Assembly (NCBI GenBank): GCA_947493745.1
Contig: CANLSM010000004.1
Coordinates: 1-64,000 of the forward strand
Direction of reading: 5' to 3'
Length of the DNA stretch: 64,000 bases
Origin: an uncultured Paracoccaceae bacterium
GTDB lineage: Bacteria; Pseudomonadota; Alphaproteobacteria; Rhodobacterales; Rhodobacteraceae
A model generated the notes under the pieces. That model saw only the letters and a list, made by a program, of their open reading frames with translations. It was not told the DNA's origin and did not search any database. Positions 19,852 to 27,789 of this stretch are shown here, piece after piece. Positions within the stretch are counted from its first letter, which is position 1, and every line of letters begins with the position of its first letter. The position numbers and the translations under genes were made by a program.

Positions 19852-20876
19852 TGAATTTCGAGCTGACCGAGGAACGGCAGATGCTGCAGGACACGTTGCG
19901 ACGTTTTCTGGCCTCCGACCCTGCCGATATCTGGGCGCAGATGGCCGGACTTGGCATCATCGGCGCGCTCTTTCCCGAGCAGAGCGGCGGGTTTGGCGGT
20001 GCCGGATTTGATCTCGCCGTGGTCTTTGAGGAGATCGGGCGGGCGGATCATGATCCGGGCCTCATCGACAATGCACTCCTGCCGGGGATGCTGATGCTCG
20101 CCGCCGGGCGGGATGTCGAAGGGGTTATCAGCGGCGAGGTGAAGCTGGGCCTCGCCCATGCCGAGCTTGCCGCGCGATATGATCTGGACTGGGTCGAGAC
20201 ACGCGCGGACGGAGATCGCCTGACCGGCGAGAAAACGGTCGTTGTCGGGGCCGAAGATGCGAACTTGCTGATCGTCTCCGCCCGGGTTGCAGACGGCGAG
20301 ATCAGTCTTTGGCTGGTTCAACCGGATGCACCGGGGCTGACGCTGAACGGTTACGGCATTGCCCAGGGTGGCCGGGCCGCGGAAGTTTCGCTGAACGACA
20401 CCCCTGCCGAGTTGCTGATGGACAGCGCCCTGCCGGCGATCAGGCAGGCGATGGCGGCGGCAACCCTCGCACAGATGGCCGAAACCCTGGGTGCGATGGA
20501 GACCGCGATCGAACTGACCCGTGACTATCTCGGCACCCGAAAGCAGTTCGGTCGCCCGATCGGCAGCTTTCAGGCTCTGGCACACAGGTTCGTTGATCTG
20601 ATGGCGGAACTAGAGCAGGCCCGCTCTGCCGTGATACTTGCTGCCGGTCATCTGGAGGCCGAACCCCCGGTCCGCGATCTGCATATCTCGGCCGCCAAGA
20701 ACCTGCTCGGGCGCGCGGGGCGTCTGGTCGCGGAGGAGACGATACAGATGCATGGCGGGATCGGCATGACCGAGGAATATGCACTCGGGCGGTTCGCCAA
20801 ACGGATCACCATGGCCGATCATCGCTTCGGGGACACCGATCATCATCTGGAGCAGTTCATTGCGCTTACCGCCTGA
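19851..20876 (+). CDS. Acyl-CoA dehydrogenase-like protein, probable beta-type subunit
   Basis: This 341-residue relative has the dehydrogenase C-terminal features RKQFGRPIGSFQALAHRFVD and IQMHGGIGMTEEYALGRF. It lacks a recognisable GSD FAD-loop and is shorter than usual. In heteromeric acyl-CoA dehydrogenases one subunit often keeps only part of the FAD site. The gene start overlaps the previous stop by one base, which favours equimolar synthesis and a complex. Catalytic competence alone is doubtful. Confidence 0.82.
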   Translation: MNFELTEERQMLQDTLRRFLASDPADIWAQMAGLGIIGALFPEQSGGFGGAGFDLAVVFEEIGRADHDPGLIDNALLPGMLMLAAGRDVEGVISGEVKLGLAHAELAARYDLDWVETRADGDRLTGEKTVVVGAEDANLLIVSARVADGEISLWLVQPDAPGLTLNGYGIAQGGRAAEVSLNDTPAELLMDSALPAIRQAMAAATLAQMAETLGAMETAIELTRDYLGTRKQFGRPIGSFQALAHRFVDLMAELEQARSAVILAAGHLEAEPPVRDLHISAAKNLLGRAGRLVAEETIQMHGGIGMTEEYALGRFAKRITMADHRFGDTDHHLEQFIALTA

Positions 20877-20909
20877 GATCTCGGCCGATGCGCCGTGGCG
20901 GGTCATGCC

Positions 20910-21677
20910 ATGAGCATCCGCATTGAAGACAGTGGTCATTGTCTGATCGTCCATAACCGTACCGAGAAGCGGGGCGCGATCACACCTGAGCTTTACGACA
21001 GTATCCTCGCGGCCATCAAGCAGGCGCACGCCCCGCGCATCCGCGCCCTGATCCTCACAGGAGGCGCGTTTTTCTGCGCAGGGGGGGATCTGCAGACGCT
21101 CAGAACAAGGGCGGCCCTGCCCCGTAACGATCGGCGGCAGAGGATCGAACGATTGCATGATGTGATCCGCGCGATGCACGCTTCCCCGGTTCCGCTGATC
21201 GCGGCTGTCGAGGGTGGCGCGGCCGGGGCCGGACTGTCGCTGGCGCTGGCCTGTGATTTCATCATTGCAGCAAAAGCGTCTTCCTTTACGGCGGCTTACG
21301 TGAAGGCTGGTCTGACGCCCGATGGCGGTCTGACCCATGCGCTTTCCCGGCTCCTGCCGCGTCAGATGGCGATAGATGCCTGCCTGCTCGGGAAACCCGT
21401 AACTGCCGAAAGGCTGGATGCCCTGGGGATCGTGACCGAGCTTTGCGACAAGGGCGAGGCGCTGGACGGCGCGCACAGGCTGGCTGCGACACTGGCGCGT
21501 GGACCACAGCAGGCGCAATCGCGCATCCGTAAGTTGCTCAGCGTGGCCCCAGAGAATGATCTCGCGACCCAACTTGATCTGGAGGCCGATTTCATGGCCG
21601 AGGCACAGGGCTCGCCCGAGGCCGCCGAAGGTATCGCGGCGTTTCTGGAGAAACGCAGGCCGGAGTTCGGCAAATGA
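20910..21677 (+). CDS. Enoyl-CoA hydratase/isomerase family protein
   Basis: The 255-residue crotonase-fold protein shows LILTGGAFFCAGGDLQTL (oxyanion loop) and VEGGAAGAGLSLALACDFII. At the usual second glutamate site it reads KAGLTPDGGLTH, with Asp-Gly rather than Glu, as in many isomerase or PaaG-like members. The ATG at 20910 starts MSIRIEDSGHCLIV; an in-frame GTG at 20895 is possible and neither has a strong ribosome site. With a hydratase already in the fused enzyme, this one may shift a double bond or act on a side branch. Its stop overlaps the next start. Confidence 0.85.
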   Translation: MSIRIEDSGHCLIVHNRTEKRGAITPELYDSILAAIKQAHAPRIRALILTGGAFFCAGGDLQTLRTRAALPRNDRRQRIERLHDVIRAMHASPVPLIAAVEGGAAGAGLSLALACDFIIAAKASSFTAAYVKAGLTPDGGLTHALSRLLPRQMAIDACLLGKPVTAERLDALGIVTELCDKGEALDGAHRLAATLARGPQQAQSRIRKLLSVAPENDLATQLDLEADFMAEAQGSPEAAEGIAAFLEKRRPEFGK

Positions 21678-22678
21678 CCAGGCTGCACACCGAACTCACC
21701 CGCCGTCTTGGCATTCGCGTACCGGTCGTTGCCGGCGGGCTGATGTGGCTTGGCGATGCGGACTATGTCGCCGCCGCAGCCCATGCAGGTGCAATTGGCT
21801 TCATCACGGCGGCCAGTTTTCCCGATGACGTGGATTTACGGGCTGAGATCGCGCGCGCACGCGGGCTGTGCGACGGGCTGCCCTTCGGCGTGAATGTGTC
21901 GATGCTCCCCAAGCTCGTACCCGGAGAGCGGACGGAAGACGTCTTTCGCCTCATCGCGGATGAGGGCGTCCGGGTGATCGAAACCTCCGGTCGCAATCCC
22001 GAACCCTACATGCCGCTTCTTAAGGGGCTCGGCCTGACCGTGATCCACAAGGTCCCGGCGGTTCGCTACGCCCTCAAGGCGCAATCCATCGGCGTCGACA
22101 TGGTTGCCATTGTCGGCGCGGAATGCGGTGGCCATCCCGGGCTCGACATGATCGGAAGCTTCGTCAATGCCGCAATGGCCGGGCGCGATCTGTCGATCCC
22201 CTTTCTCATCGGCGGCGGTGTCGGGCACGGCTCGCAATTGCTGTCCGCCCTGGCGATGGGGGCATCGGGCGTCGTGCTGGGTACGCGGCTTCTGGTCTCC
22301 AGCGAACTCAACGCCCATCCAGACTACAAGGCGGCGATTGCGGCGGCGACCGAGCGTGACACGACACTGACCATGCAGAGCGTCCGGAACACCGTGCGGA
22401 CGCTTGCCAATGAGACAACGCAGGCGGTCACCCGGATGGAGAGCCAAAACCCGGACGTCACGATTGCCGATCTGATGCCGCTGGTCTCGGGCCAGATTGG
22501 CCGCAGGGCCTACGAGACCGGAGACGTCTCGAAAGGGCTTCTGTCCGCCGGTCATGCCCTGGGTCTGACAAATGCGGTGGAACCGATGGCCGATATCATC
22601 GCGCGCCTGGAAGTCGAGGCGCATGAGGCCTTTGATCGTCTGGCGCGCCTCAGGTCGCCGGAAGGAGGCGTCGCATGA
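21674..22678 (+). CDS. Nitronate monooxygenase / 2-nitropropane dioxygenase-family FMN protein
   Basis: The 334-residue TIM-barrel protein begins RLGIRVPVVAGGLMWLGDAD and carries the FMN-phosphate and active-site stretch VAIVGAECGGHPG followed by IPFLIGGGVGHGSQLLSALA and GVVLGTRLLVSSE. True class I enzymes oxidise nitronates, but family members embedded in CoA catabolic operons may act as enoyl-CoA or other FMN reductases. Its ATG overlaps the previous stop and its stop overlaps the next start, so it is clearly part of the operon. Confidence 0.85.
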   Translation: MTRLHTELTRRLGIRVPVVAGGLMWLGDADYVAAAAHAGAIGFITAASFPDDVDLRAEIARARGLCDGLPFGVNVSMLPKLVPGERTEDVFRLIADEGVRVIETSGRNPEPYMPLLKGLGLTVIHKVPAVRYALKAQSIGVDMVAIVGAECGGHPGLDMIGSFVNAAMAGRDLSIPFLIGGGVGHGSQLLSALAMGASGVVLGTRLLVSSELNAHPDYKAAIAAATERDTTLTMQSVRNTVRTLANETTQAVTRMESQNPDVTIADLMPLVSGQIGRRAYETGDVSKGLLSAGHALGLTNAVEPMADIIARLEVEAHEAFDRLARLRSPEGGVA

Positions 22679-24150
22679 GCCCGCGTATCGACAGGCTTCT
22701 GGACCGGCACGGCAAGGAAACTCCGGCGCTGACCGATACGCTTGGCAACGATTGGACCTACGGGATGCTCGGCATTGCCGTAGATGATCTCGCCGATCAT
22801 CTGCGCAGGATGGGCGTTCGAACCAATGACCGCGTGCTGGTGGTGCTGGAGAATTGTGCACCCGCTGTCGCCTCCCTCTTTGCCACTTCCCGGCTGGGCG
22901 CCACGGTGATCCCGCTGAACGCACGGCAGACGGCGGCGGAGGTTGACCGGGTCATCGCCCATGCCGATCCCGCCGCAATCCTCTTCACCTCCGAGATTTC
23001 CCCCGAGGCGGCCTCGCACGCAGCCCGGCTCGGAGCATCCCCGGTCTCGGGCGCTTTCAGCCATCTTGATCTTCTGAAACGGCAATCCACACCCGACGAG
23101 GTGCTGAGCGACGTCGCCACCATCCTTTACACGACCGGCACAACCGGCGTCCCGAAAGGGGTCATGCTGACCCATGACAACCTGATCTTTGGCGGACGGG
23201 CCTCCAAAGTTGCGCGCGGCATGACAGCCCGGGATCTGATCTACGGCGTCCTGCCGATCAGCCACGTGTTCGGCCTCGCCTCCGTCATCATGGCCAGCGC
23301 CCATGCCGGTGCATCGATCCGGCTGGAGCCGCGCTTTGTCCCGGCCAACCTCTACAAAGCGTTGATCACCGGCGTGACGCTGCTCTCGGCGGTGCCGCAG
23401 ATGCACGCGCTTTTGATGCAGTACACCAAGGAGCAGGGGCATGACCGGCTGCCATCGCAGACCCTGCGATATGTCTCCTCCGGCGCCGCCCCGCTCGATT
23501 TGGACTGGAAGCGGCGTGCGGAGGCCTTCTTTGGTCTGCCCCTGCAAAACGGCTACGGCATGACCGAGACCACGGCCGGTGTCTGCCTGACCGATCACCG
23601 GAGCAGCAACACCGATATCTCGGTCGGAAAACCCCTGCCCGGTGTCACGCTGGGCCTCGATCGTGACGCCCCCGGGGCCGAAGGCGACGTTGGCGAGATC
23701 CTTGTGGGCGGCGGCGGCGTGATGAAGGGCTATTTTCGCAACCTTGACGAGACGGCGCGCGCATTCACCCCTGACGGATTGCTACGCACCGGTGATCTGG
23801 GGCGCATGGATCGGGACGGCAGCCTTCATATCATGGGCCGTTCCAAGGAGTTGATCATCCATGGTGGATTCAACGTCTACCCGCCCGAGGTCGAAGCCGC
23901 ATTGAATGATCACCCGCAGGTCATCCAATGTGCGGTGATCGGCCATATGGTCGATGGGGACGAGCTGGTCGTGGCCTTTGTCGAAGCCGCACCTCAGGAC
24001 TGGCCGGACGAGGCCGAACTTCGCGACTTTGTGGCCGATCGCCTGGCAGGCTACAAGAGACCGTCGCGCATCATCCTGACCGAGCGGCTGCCTGCCGCGC
24101 CCACAGGCAAGATCCTCAAGAACCGGCTGCCCGGGTTTCTGACCTCCTGA
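22675..24150 (+). CDS. AMP-forming acyl-CoA synthetase (class I adenylate-forming)
   Basis: The 491-residue ligase activates the imported acid to its CoA thioester. It has the P-loop TILYTTGTTGVPKGVMLTH, the A5 motif NGYGMTETTAG, the hinge LLRTGDLGRMDRDG, GRSKELIIHGGFNVYPPEVE, and the catalytic lysine in PTGKILKNRLP. It is the last gene of the plus-strand unit that begins with dctP; it ends 6 bases from the convergent EamA gene. The length is shorter than long-chain FadD, which fits the medium-chain/aryl acid group. Confidence 0.92.
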   Translation: MSPRIDRLLDRHGKETPALTDTLGNDWTYGMLGIAVDDLADHLRRMGVRTNDRVLVVLENCAPAVASLFATSRLGATVIPLNARQTAAEVDRVIAHADPAAILFTSEISPEAASHAARLGASPVSGAFSHLDLLKRQSTPDEVLSDVATILYTTGTTGVPKGVMLTHDNLIFGGRASKVARGMTARDLIYGVLPISHVFGLASVIMASAHAGASIRLEPRFVPANLYKALITGVTLLSAVPQMHALLMQYTKEQGHDRLPSQTLRYVSSGAAPLDLDWKRRAEAFFGLPLQNGYGMTETTAGVCLTDHRSSNTDISVGKPLPGVTLGLDRDAPGAEGDVGEILVGGGGVMKGYFRNLDETARAFTPDGLLRTGDLGRMDRDGSLHIMGRSKELIIHGGFNVYPPEVEAALNDHPQVIQCAVIGHMVDGDELVVAFVEAAPQDWPDEAELRDFVADRLAGYKRPSRIILTERLPAAPTGKILKNRLPGFLTS

Positions 24151-24156
24151 CCAGCA

Positions 24157-25107
24157 TCAGGCCATCCGCTTGGGCCGCGCGGTCTTGCCGATCTGATGCT
24201 CTCGCCAGACGGTGTAAAGCCCCGACCCGGCGATCAGCGAGATGCCCATCCACGCAACCGCATCGGGCCAGTCTCCGAAGACCAGAATACCCCATAGGAT
24301 GCTGAGCGGCAGGGCAAGATACTCGAACGGTGCAACCAGCGCAGCCTCTCCCAGCCGATAGGCCTGCGAGACGAAATAGCCCCCGACCGACGCGAAGACC
24401 CCCAGGAGCAGCATCAACGGCAGGTCCGCCGCATCCGGCCAGACCCAGGCCCGGAACAGGAAGGCCAGCGACGGGTCGCTCTGATCGGCAAACTTGCCGT
24501 CCCCGATGGTCAGCCCCAGCGCCACGGTGACCACCAGAAATGTCACCTGAATGTAGAAGGTGAGCGACACCGCGTTCTCGGTTTCGCGCATGTAGCGCGT
24601 CATGATGTGCAGGCCCGCATAGCCGAAAGCCGCCGCCACCGGGTAGAGCGATGCCACCTGAAATGCGGTCGTCCCCGGCCGCAGCACGATCAGAACACCG
24701 CAAAGGCCGACACCGATGGCGCTCCACCGACGCGCACCCACCGTCTCTTTCAGAAAAATCACCGAGAAGATGGTGATCAGAAACGGACTGACAAAGAAGA
24801 GCGCCACCGCGTCGGCCAGGGGCATGGCCGCCAGCCCGAGAAAGAACATCATGTTGGCGAAAACCACACATCCGGCTCGCATCAGGTGCAGCCCCGGATG
24901 CCGGGTCCTGAGCAGATGCCAGCCACCGCTGAGCGGCGCCATCAGTGCCAGCACCACACCCAGCCCCACGATCGAACGGATCAGGACGATCTCGTGCAAC
25001 GCGTAATCCCCGCTCAGGAACTTCATGACCACATCGTTCAGCGTGAAGAGTGTCACGGCGATGGCCGCGAAAACCGGGCCGATCAGAGTGGGTGGCAAGC
25101 GGAACAT
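24157..25107 (-). CDS. EamA/DMT-superfamily transporter
   Basis: The 316-residue protein has two EamA repeats with about ten membrane helices, for example LIGPVFAAIAVTLFTLNDVV at the start and VAPFEYLALPLSILWGILVF in the second repeat. The family exports amino acids, metabolites or other small molecules; the substrate is not predictable. The ATG at 25107 has GGAGG 7 bases upstream. The C terminus is basic and cytoplasmic (REHQIGKTARPKRMA). It converges on the acyl-CoA ligase gene. Confidence 0.88.
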   Translation of the reverse strand: MFRLPPTLIGPVFAAIAVTLFTLNDVVMKFLSGDYALHEIVLIRSIVGLGVVLALMAPLSGGWHLLRTRHPGLHLMRAGCVVFANMMFFLGLAAMPLADAVALFFVSPFLITIFSVIFLKETVGARRWSAIGVGLCGVLIVLRPGTTAFQVASLYPVAAAFGYAGLHIMTRYMRETENAVSLTFYIQVTFLVVTVALGLTIGDGKFADQSDPSLAFLFRAWVWPDAADLPLMLLLGVFASVGGYFVSQAYRLGEAALVAPFEYLALPLSILWGILVFGDWPDAVAWMGISLIAGSGLYTVWREHQIGKTARPKRMA

Positions 25108-25161
25108 GAGAGGACCTCCGGCGACCATCGGTAAACCCGATAGGCGGGAGGGTCGAGAGAG

Positions 25162-25191
25162 AAAAACGCCTCCCCGACGGGCTCGGGGAGG
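25162..25191 (-). terminator. Rho-independent terminator behind the MAPEG gene
   Basis: CCTCCCCGA (25169-25177) and TCGGGGAGG (25183-25191) form a 9-bp perfect stem with a 5-base loop. On the minus strand it is followed by CG and then TTTTTC. It lies between the MAPEG gene (ending 25246) and the EamA gene start (25107). Confidence 0.8.
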
Positions 25192-25245
25192 TCGATATTT
25201 CAAAGGATGGCGCGAGCGGCCCGGCAGGGCCGGTCTCCGCAAGGT

Positions 25246-25650
25246 TCACGCGCTCGCGAAGACCTGCCAGGCGAAGATCAGGATGGTTATCCATCCGGCA
25301 GAAAAAATGATCGGGCGCAGCGGGAATCCGGCCAGCCCGGAGATCATACCGACCGCATGTGCCACCCGGAGCCAGAAGAAGACGACCGCCGCCATCGACG
25401 TCACGGTCGTTGATATCTCCAGCACATGGGCAATCAGCACGATGACCGCAAAGGGCATCATCTGTTCCAGCAGGTTGAGATGCGCCCGCCAGGAGCGATG
25501 CACCCAGGGCGGCAGGCTCGCCGGATCGCCCGGCCTGGTGAAGTCCGGACGGCCATCGCCGGTCTGCATGTTGACGCCCACGATGTAGGGCACCCAGAGT
25601 GAGGCCGCGAGTACGGCAGTCAGCATCAGATATGTCAGTTCGGTTGTCAT
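25246..25650 (-). CDS. MAPEG-family integral membrane protein
   Basis: The 134-residue, four-helix protein starts MTTELTYLMLTAVLAASLWV and has the MAPEG pattern of a charged loop followed by RAHLNLLEQMMPFAVIVLIA and VFFWLRVAHAVGMISGLAGF. Family members include membrane glutathione transferases and related proteins of unknown role. The ATG at 25650 has GAGGG upstream. It lies 12 bases downstream of the ArsR-SRPBCC gene and is followed by a strong terminator, so the two form a bicistronic unit. Confidence 0.85.
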   Translation of the reverse strand: MTTELTYLMLTAVLAASLWVPYIVGVNMQTGDGRPDFTRPGDPASLPPWVHRSWRAHLNLLEQMMPFAVIVLIAHVLEISTTVTSMAAVVFFWLRVAHAVGMISGLAGFPLRPIIFSAGWITILIFAWQVFASA

Positions 25651-25661
25651 CGCGCCCTCCC

Positions 25662-26417
25662 TCACATCGGAATGGTCAGACCGGAACCGGTCTCAAGGAA
25701 TGACTTGAGCGAGGCGGCGTAGCGCGCCCACCCGTCCTTGACGCCATCCTGCCCTTCGGGAATTTCATAATGCTCGATGGTCAGTTTGCAGGCCTCGCCC
25801 GCGGTCTCGACCAGATAGGCGCAGCGCGAAGCCGGTGTATCGGGTCCAGCCCAGCCGGGCTCGAAACTCATCTCGATGCGCGACTTGGGATCGAAGAGGC
25901 TGACCCGGTTGGTCAGCATCGTGCTGCCATCGGGCAGGACATAGAGCACTTCCGCGCCGTCCGCATAGTCTCCGCGCACATCCTTGCACATGAAATGGTA
26001 TTTCGCTATCAGATCGCCCCTGGTCAGTGCCTCCCAGAGCGCGTCATGGGTCGTCCTGATATAGGTCTCCAGTACGAAATCGGGTTTCACAGCGTCAAGC
26101 ATCTCAGTCTTCCTTTCGAGGTCAGCTTTCAGATCCAGCGCCGCCCGGGCCATCGGTTTTTGCAACAACGGGTCAATCCAGCGGTCAATCACCTCCTGCA
26201 ACGGCATCGCGTTGAGATAGTGATATTTGAACCGCCCCGATTTGCGGGTGACGATCAGATGCGCCTCTTCGAGAAGTTTCAGGTGTTTCATGACGCCAAA
26301 ACGGGTCATCTCAAGCTCTCCCTCCAGATCCGTCAGCGTCTGTCCGTCCCTTTCCTGCAGCGCATCGAGCAGCGCGCGCCGGGTCGGGTCGTTCAAAGCC
26401 TTGAAGATCGCATCCAT
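25662..26417 (-). CDS. ArsR-type regulator fused to an SRPBCC (AHSA1) domain
   Basis: The 251-residue protein joins an N-terminal ArsR winged helix (FKALNDPTRRALLDALQERD, MTRFGVMKHLKLLEEAHLIV) to a C-terminal SRPBCC/AHSA1 ligand-pocket domain (ETYIRTTHDALWEALTRGDL, then RIEMSFEPGWAGPDTPASRC). No metal-binding ArsR cysteines are seen in the helix, so the pocket domain probably senses a hydrophobic ligand. The start is set at ATG 26417: the alternative GTG at 26447 lies between the -35 and -10 of the apparent promoter. Translation may therefore be nearly leaderless. It is followed by the MAPEG gene. Confidence 0.85.
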   Translation of the reverse strand: MDAIFKALNDPTRRALLDALQERDGQTLTDLEGELEMTRFGVMKHLKLLEEAHLIVTRKSGRFKYHYLNAMPLQEVIDRWIDPLLQKPMARAALDLKADLERKTEMLDAVKPDFVLETYIRTTHDALWEALTRGDLIAKYHFMCKDVRGDYADGAEVLYVLPDGSTMLTNRVSLFDPKSRIEMSFEPGWAGPDTPASRCAYLVETAGEACKLTIEHYEIPEGQDGVKDGWARYAASLKSFLETGSGLTIPM

Positions 26418-26421
26418 GGGA

Positions 26422-26454
26422 TCACTTATAGGTGAGTTTTTAGTCACGTGTCAA
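26422..26454 (-). promoter_or_regulatory. Promoter and dyad at the ArsR-SRPBCC gene
   Basis: On the minus strand TTGACA (26454-26449) and TATAAG (26430-26425) are spaced by 18 bases. The predicted start point falls 1-2 bases before the ATG at 26417. A small dyad TCAC-N6-GTGA (26422-26435) overlaps the -10, a fitting place for autorepression by the ArsR domain. Confidence 0.55.
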
Positions 26455-26551
26455 TATAGTCACATATTGGGTGATGTTGCGGATCGCGCCGAGACGGGAG
26501 CCATGTCAAAATTACTCAATATTCCAAACTGTTGTTCAGGCATTCCCGCCA

Positions 26552-26824
26552 TCAGCTGCGCCGGCTTCGGCCGCGTCGCCGTTTTGGAGTCGCTGTCCTG
26601 TTCAGCCCTTCCCGGATCACCGACAGCATCGGGTGAGTCGGATGGTCCCTGGCATAATGCTGCTCCAGCACCTGCATCGCGGCAAAGCTGTCCTGATCCT
26701 CGCCAATGCCCAGAGCCCAGTCGAGAAAGATCGTCCGGCATTCGGGCTCGGTGATACCCTCGATGCGAAATGCCTCGTAAATCAGACCGCGCGGGTCCTC
26801 CGCCAATCCGCCTTTGAACACCAT
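26552..26824 (-). CDS. Conserved hypothetical protein next to the deacetylase gene
   Basis: The 90-residue protein starts MVFKGGLAEDPRGLIYEAFR and contains RTIFLDWALGIGEDQD, then ends in a strongly basic tail (KRRRGRSRRS). It is predicted soluble and helical. GAGGAC lies 8 bases before the ATG at 26824. A longer TTG-started version would overlap the upstream HDAC-like stop codon. I recognise no domain; its close position behind the deacetylase suggests co-transcription. Confidence 0.6.
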   Translation of the reverse strand: MVFKGGLAEDPRGLIYEAFRIEGITEPECRTIFLDWALGIGEDQDSFAAMQVLEQHYARDHPTHPMLSVIREGLNRTATPKRRRGRSRRS

Positions 26825-26877
26825 ACGCTTGTCCTCATCAGGTTTTGCGCCAGTCAGAGCCGATCCGGCAGGAGGCG

Positions 26878-27789
26878 TCAATTCCCCAAGGCATGGGCGG
26901 CCTCTTCAAAGAGGATCGCGTGGCGCGCCGCCAGGGCCTCGATATCATCATCATACCCGCCGCCGAGAACACCGGCGACCGGCACGCCCACCGCGCGCGC
27001 CGTCTCGAACAGCAGCCGGTCGCGAGCCCGCAATCCGTCGGAGCTGAGCGACAGCCTGCCCAGACGGTCGGCGACATGACAATCGACACCTGCGTTGTAG
27101 AAAATTAGCTGAGGCCGCTGCCGCGCGATCAGATCCGGCAGAACATCGCTGAGCGCATCCAGATACTCCGCATCTGCCGTGCCATCGGGCAATCCGATAT
27201 CAAGATGTGACTGCGCCTTTCGGGCCGGGTAGTTCTTCTTCGCATGCATGGAAAAACAGAAGATGTCCTCGCGCCCCTCGAAAATCCGCGCGGTGCCATC
27301 GCCCTGATGCACATCCAGATCGACAATCAGCGCTTTCGAGACCTGTCCTTCAGACACCAGCGTTTGCGCCGCCACGGCCACATCGTTGAAAACGCAGAAC
27401 CCCGCCCCTTTCAAAGGTCCCGCATGATGCGAACCACCGGCTGCATTGCAGGCAATCCCGACCTCCAGCGCAAGCCGACCGGCCAGGGCGGTGCCGGAGG
27501 CCGACAGCCGCGCCCGCCGCGTGACCTGTGCTGTATCGGGCAAACCTATTTCCCGGGTTTCCGTGGCCGTACGGGTCTGCGTCAGGACGCGGTCCACATA
27601 GCCTGCGTCATGCACCGCTGCCAACTGGGAGAACCCCGCCTCGGCAGGTGCGAGATATCCGTTGACCGCCGGGAGAAGCCCGCGCGCGATCAGGGCCTCC
27701 CTCAGATATCCGTATTTCGACATCGGAAAGCGGTGACCCGGCTTCAGCGGAGCCATGTAGTCGGGATGATAGACGATCGGCAGGCTCAT
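26878..27789 (-). CDS. Histone deacetylase-family (acetoin utilisation/AcuC-like) deacetylase
   Basis: The 303-residue arginase-fold protein has the zinc and catalytic motifs of class II-like HDACs: NAAGGSHHAGP (catalytic His pair), IVDLDVHQGDGTARIF (zinc ligands Asp and His) and FYNAGVDCHVAD (third ligand Asp). Bacterial members remove acetyl groups from proteins, polyamines or other amines. It starts with MSLPIVYHPDYMAP, and its ATG overlaps the glnE stop region by four bases, tying it to glnE translation. Confidence 0.9.
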   Translation of the reverse strand: MSLPIVYHPDYMAPLKPGHRFPMSKYGYLREALIARGLLPAVNGYLAPAEAGFSQLAAVHDAGYVDRVLTQTRTATETREIGLPDTAQVTRRARLSASGTALAGRLALEVGIACNAAGGSHHAGPLKGAGFCVFNDVAVAAQTLVSEGQVSKALIVDLDVHQGDGTARIFEGREDIFCFSMHAKKNYPARKAQSHLDIGLPDGTADAEYLDALSDVLPDLIARQRPQLIFYNAGVDCHVADRLGRLSLSSDGLRARDRLLFETARAVGVPVAGVLGGGYDDDIEALAARHAILFEEAAHALGN

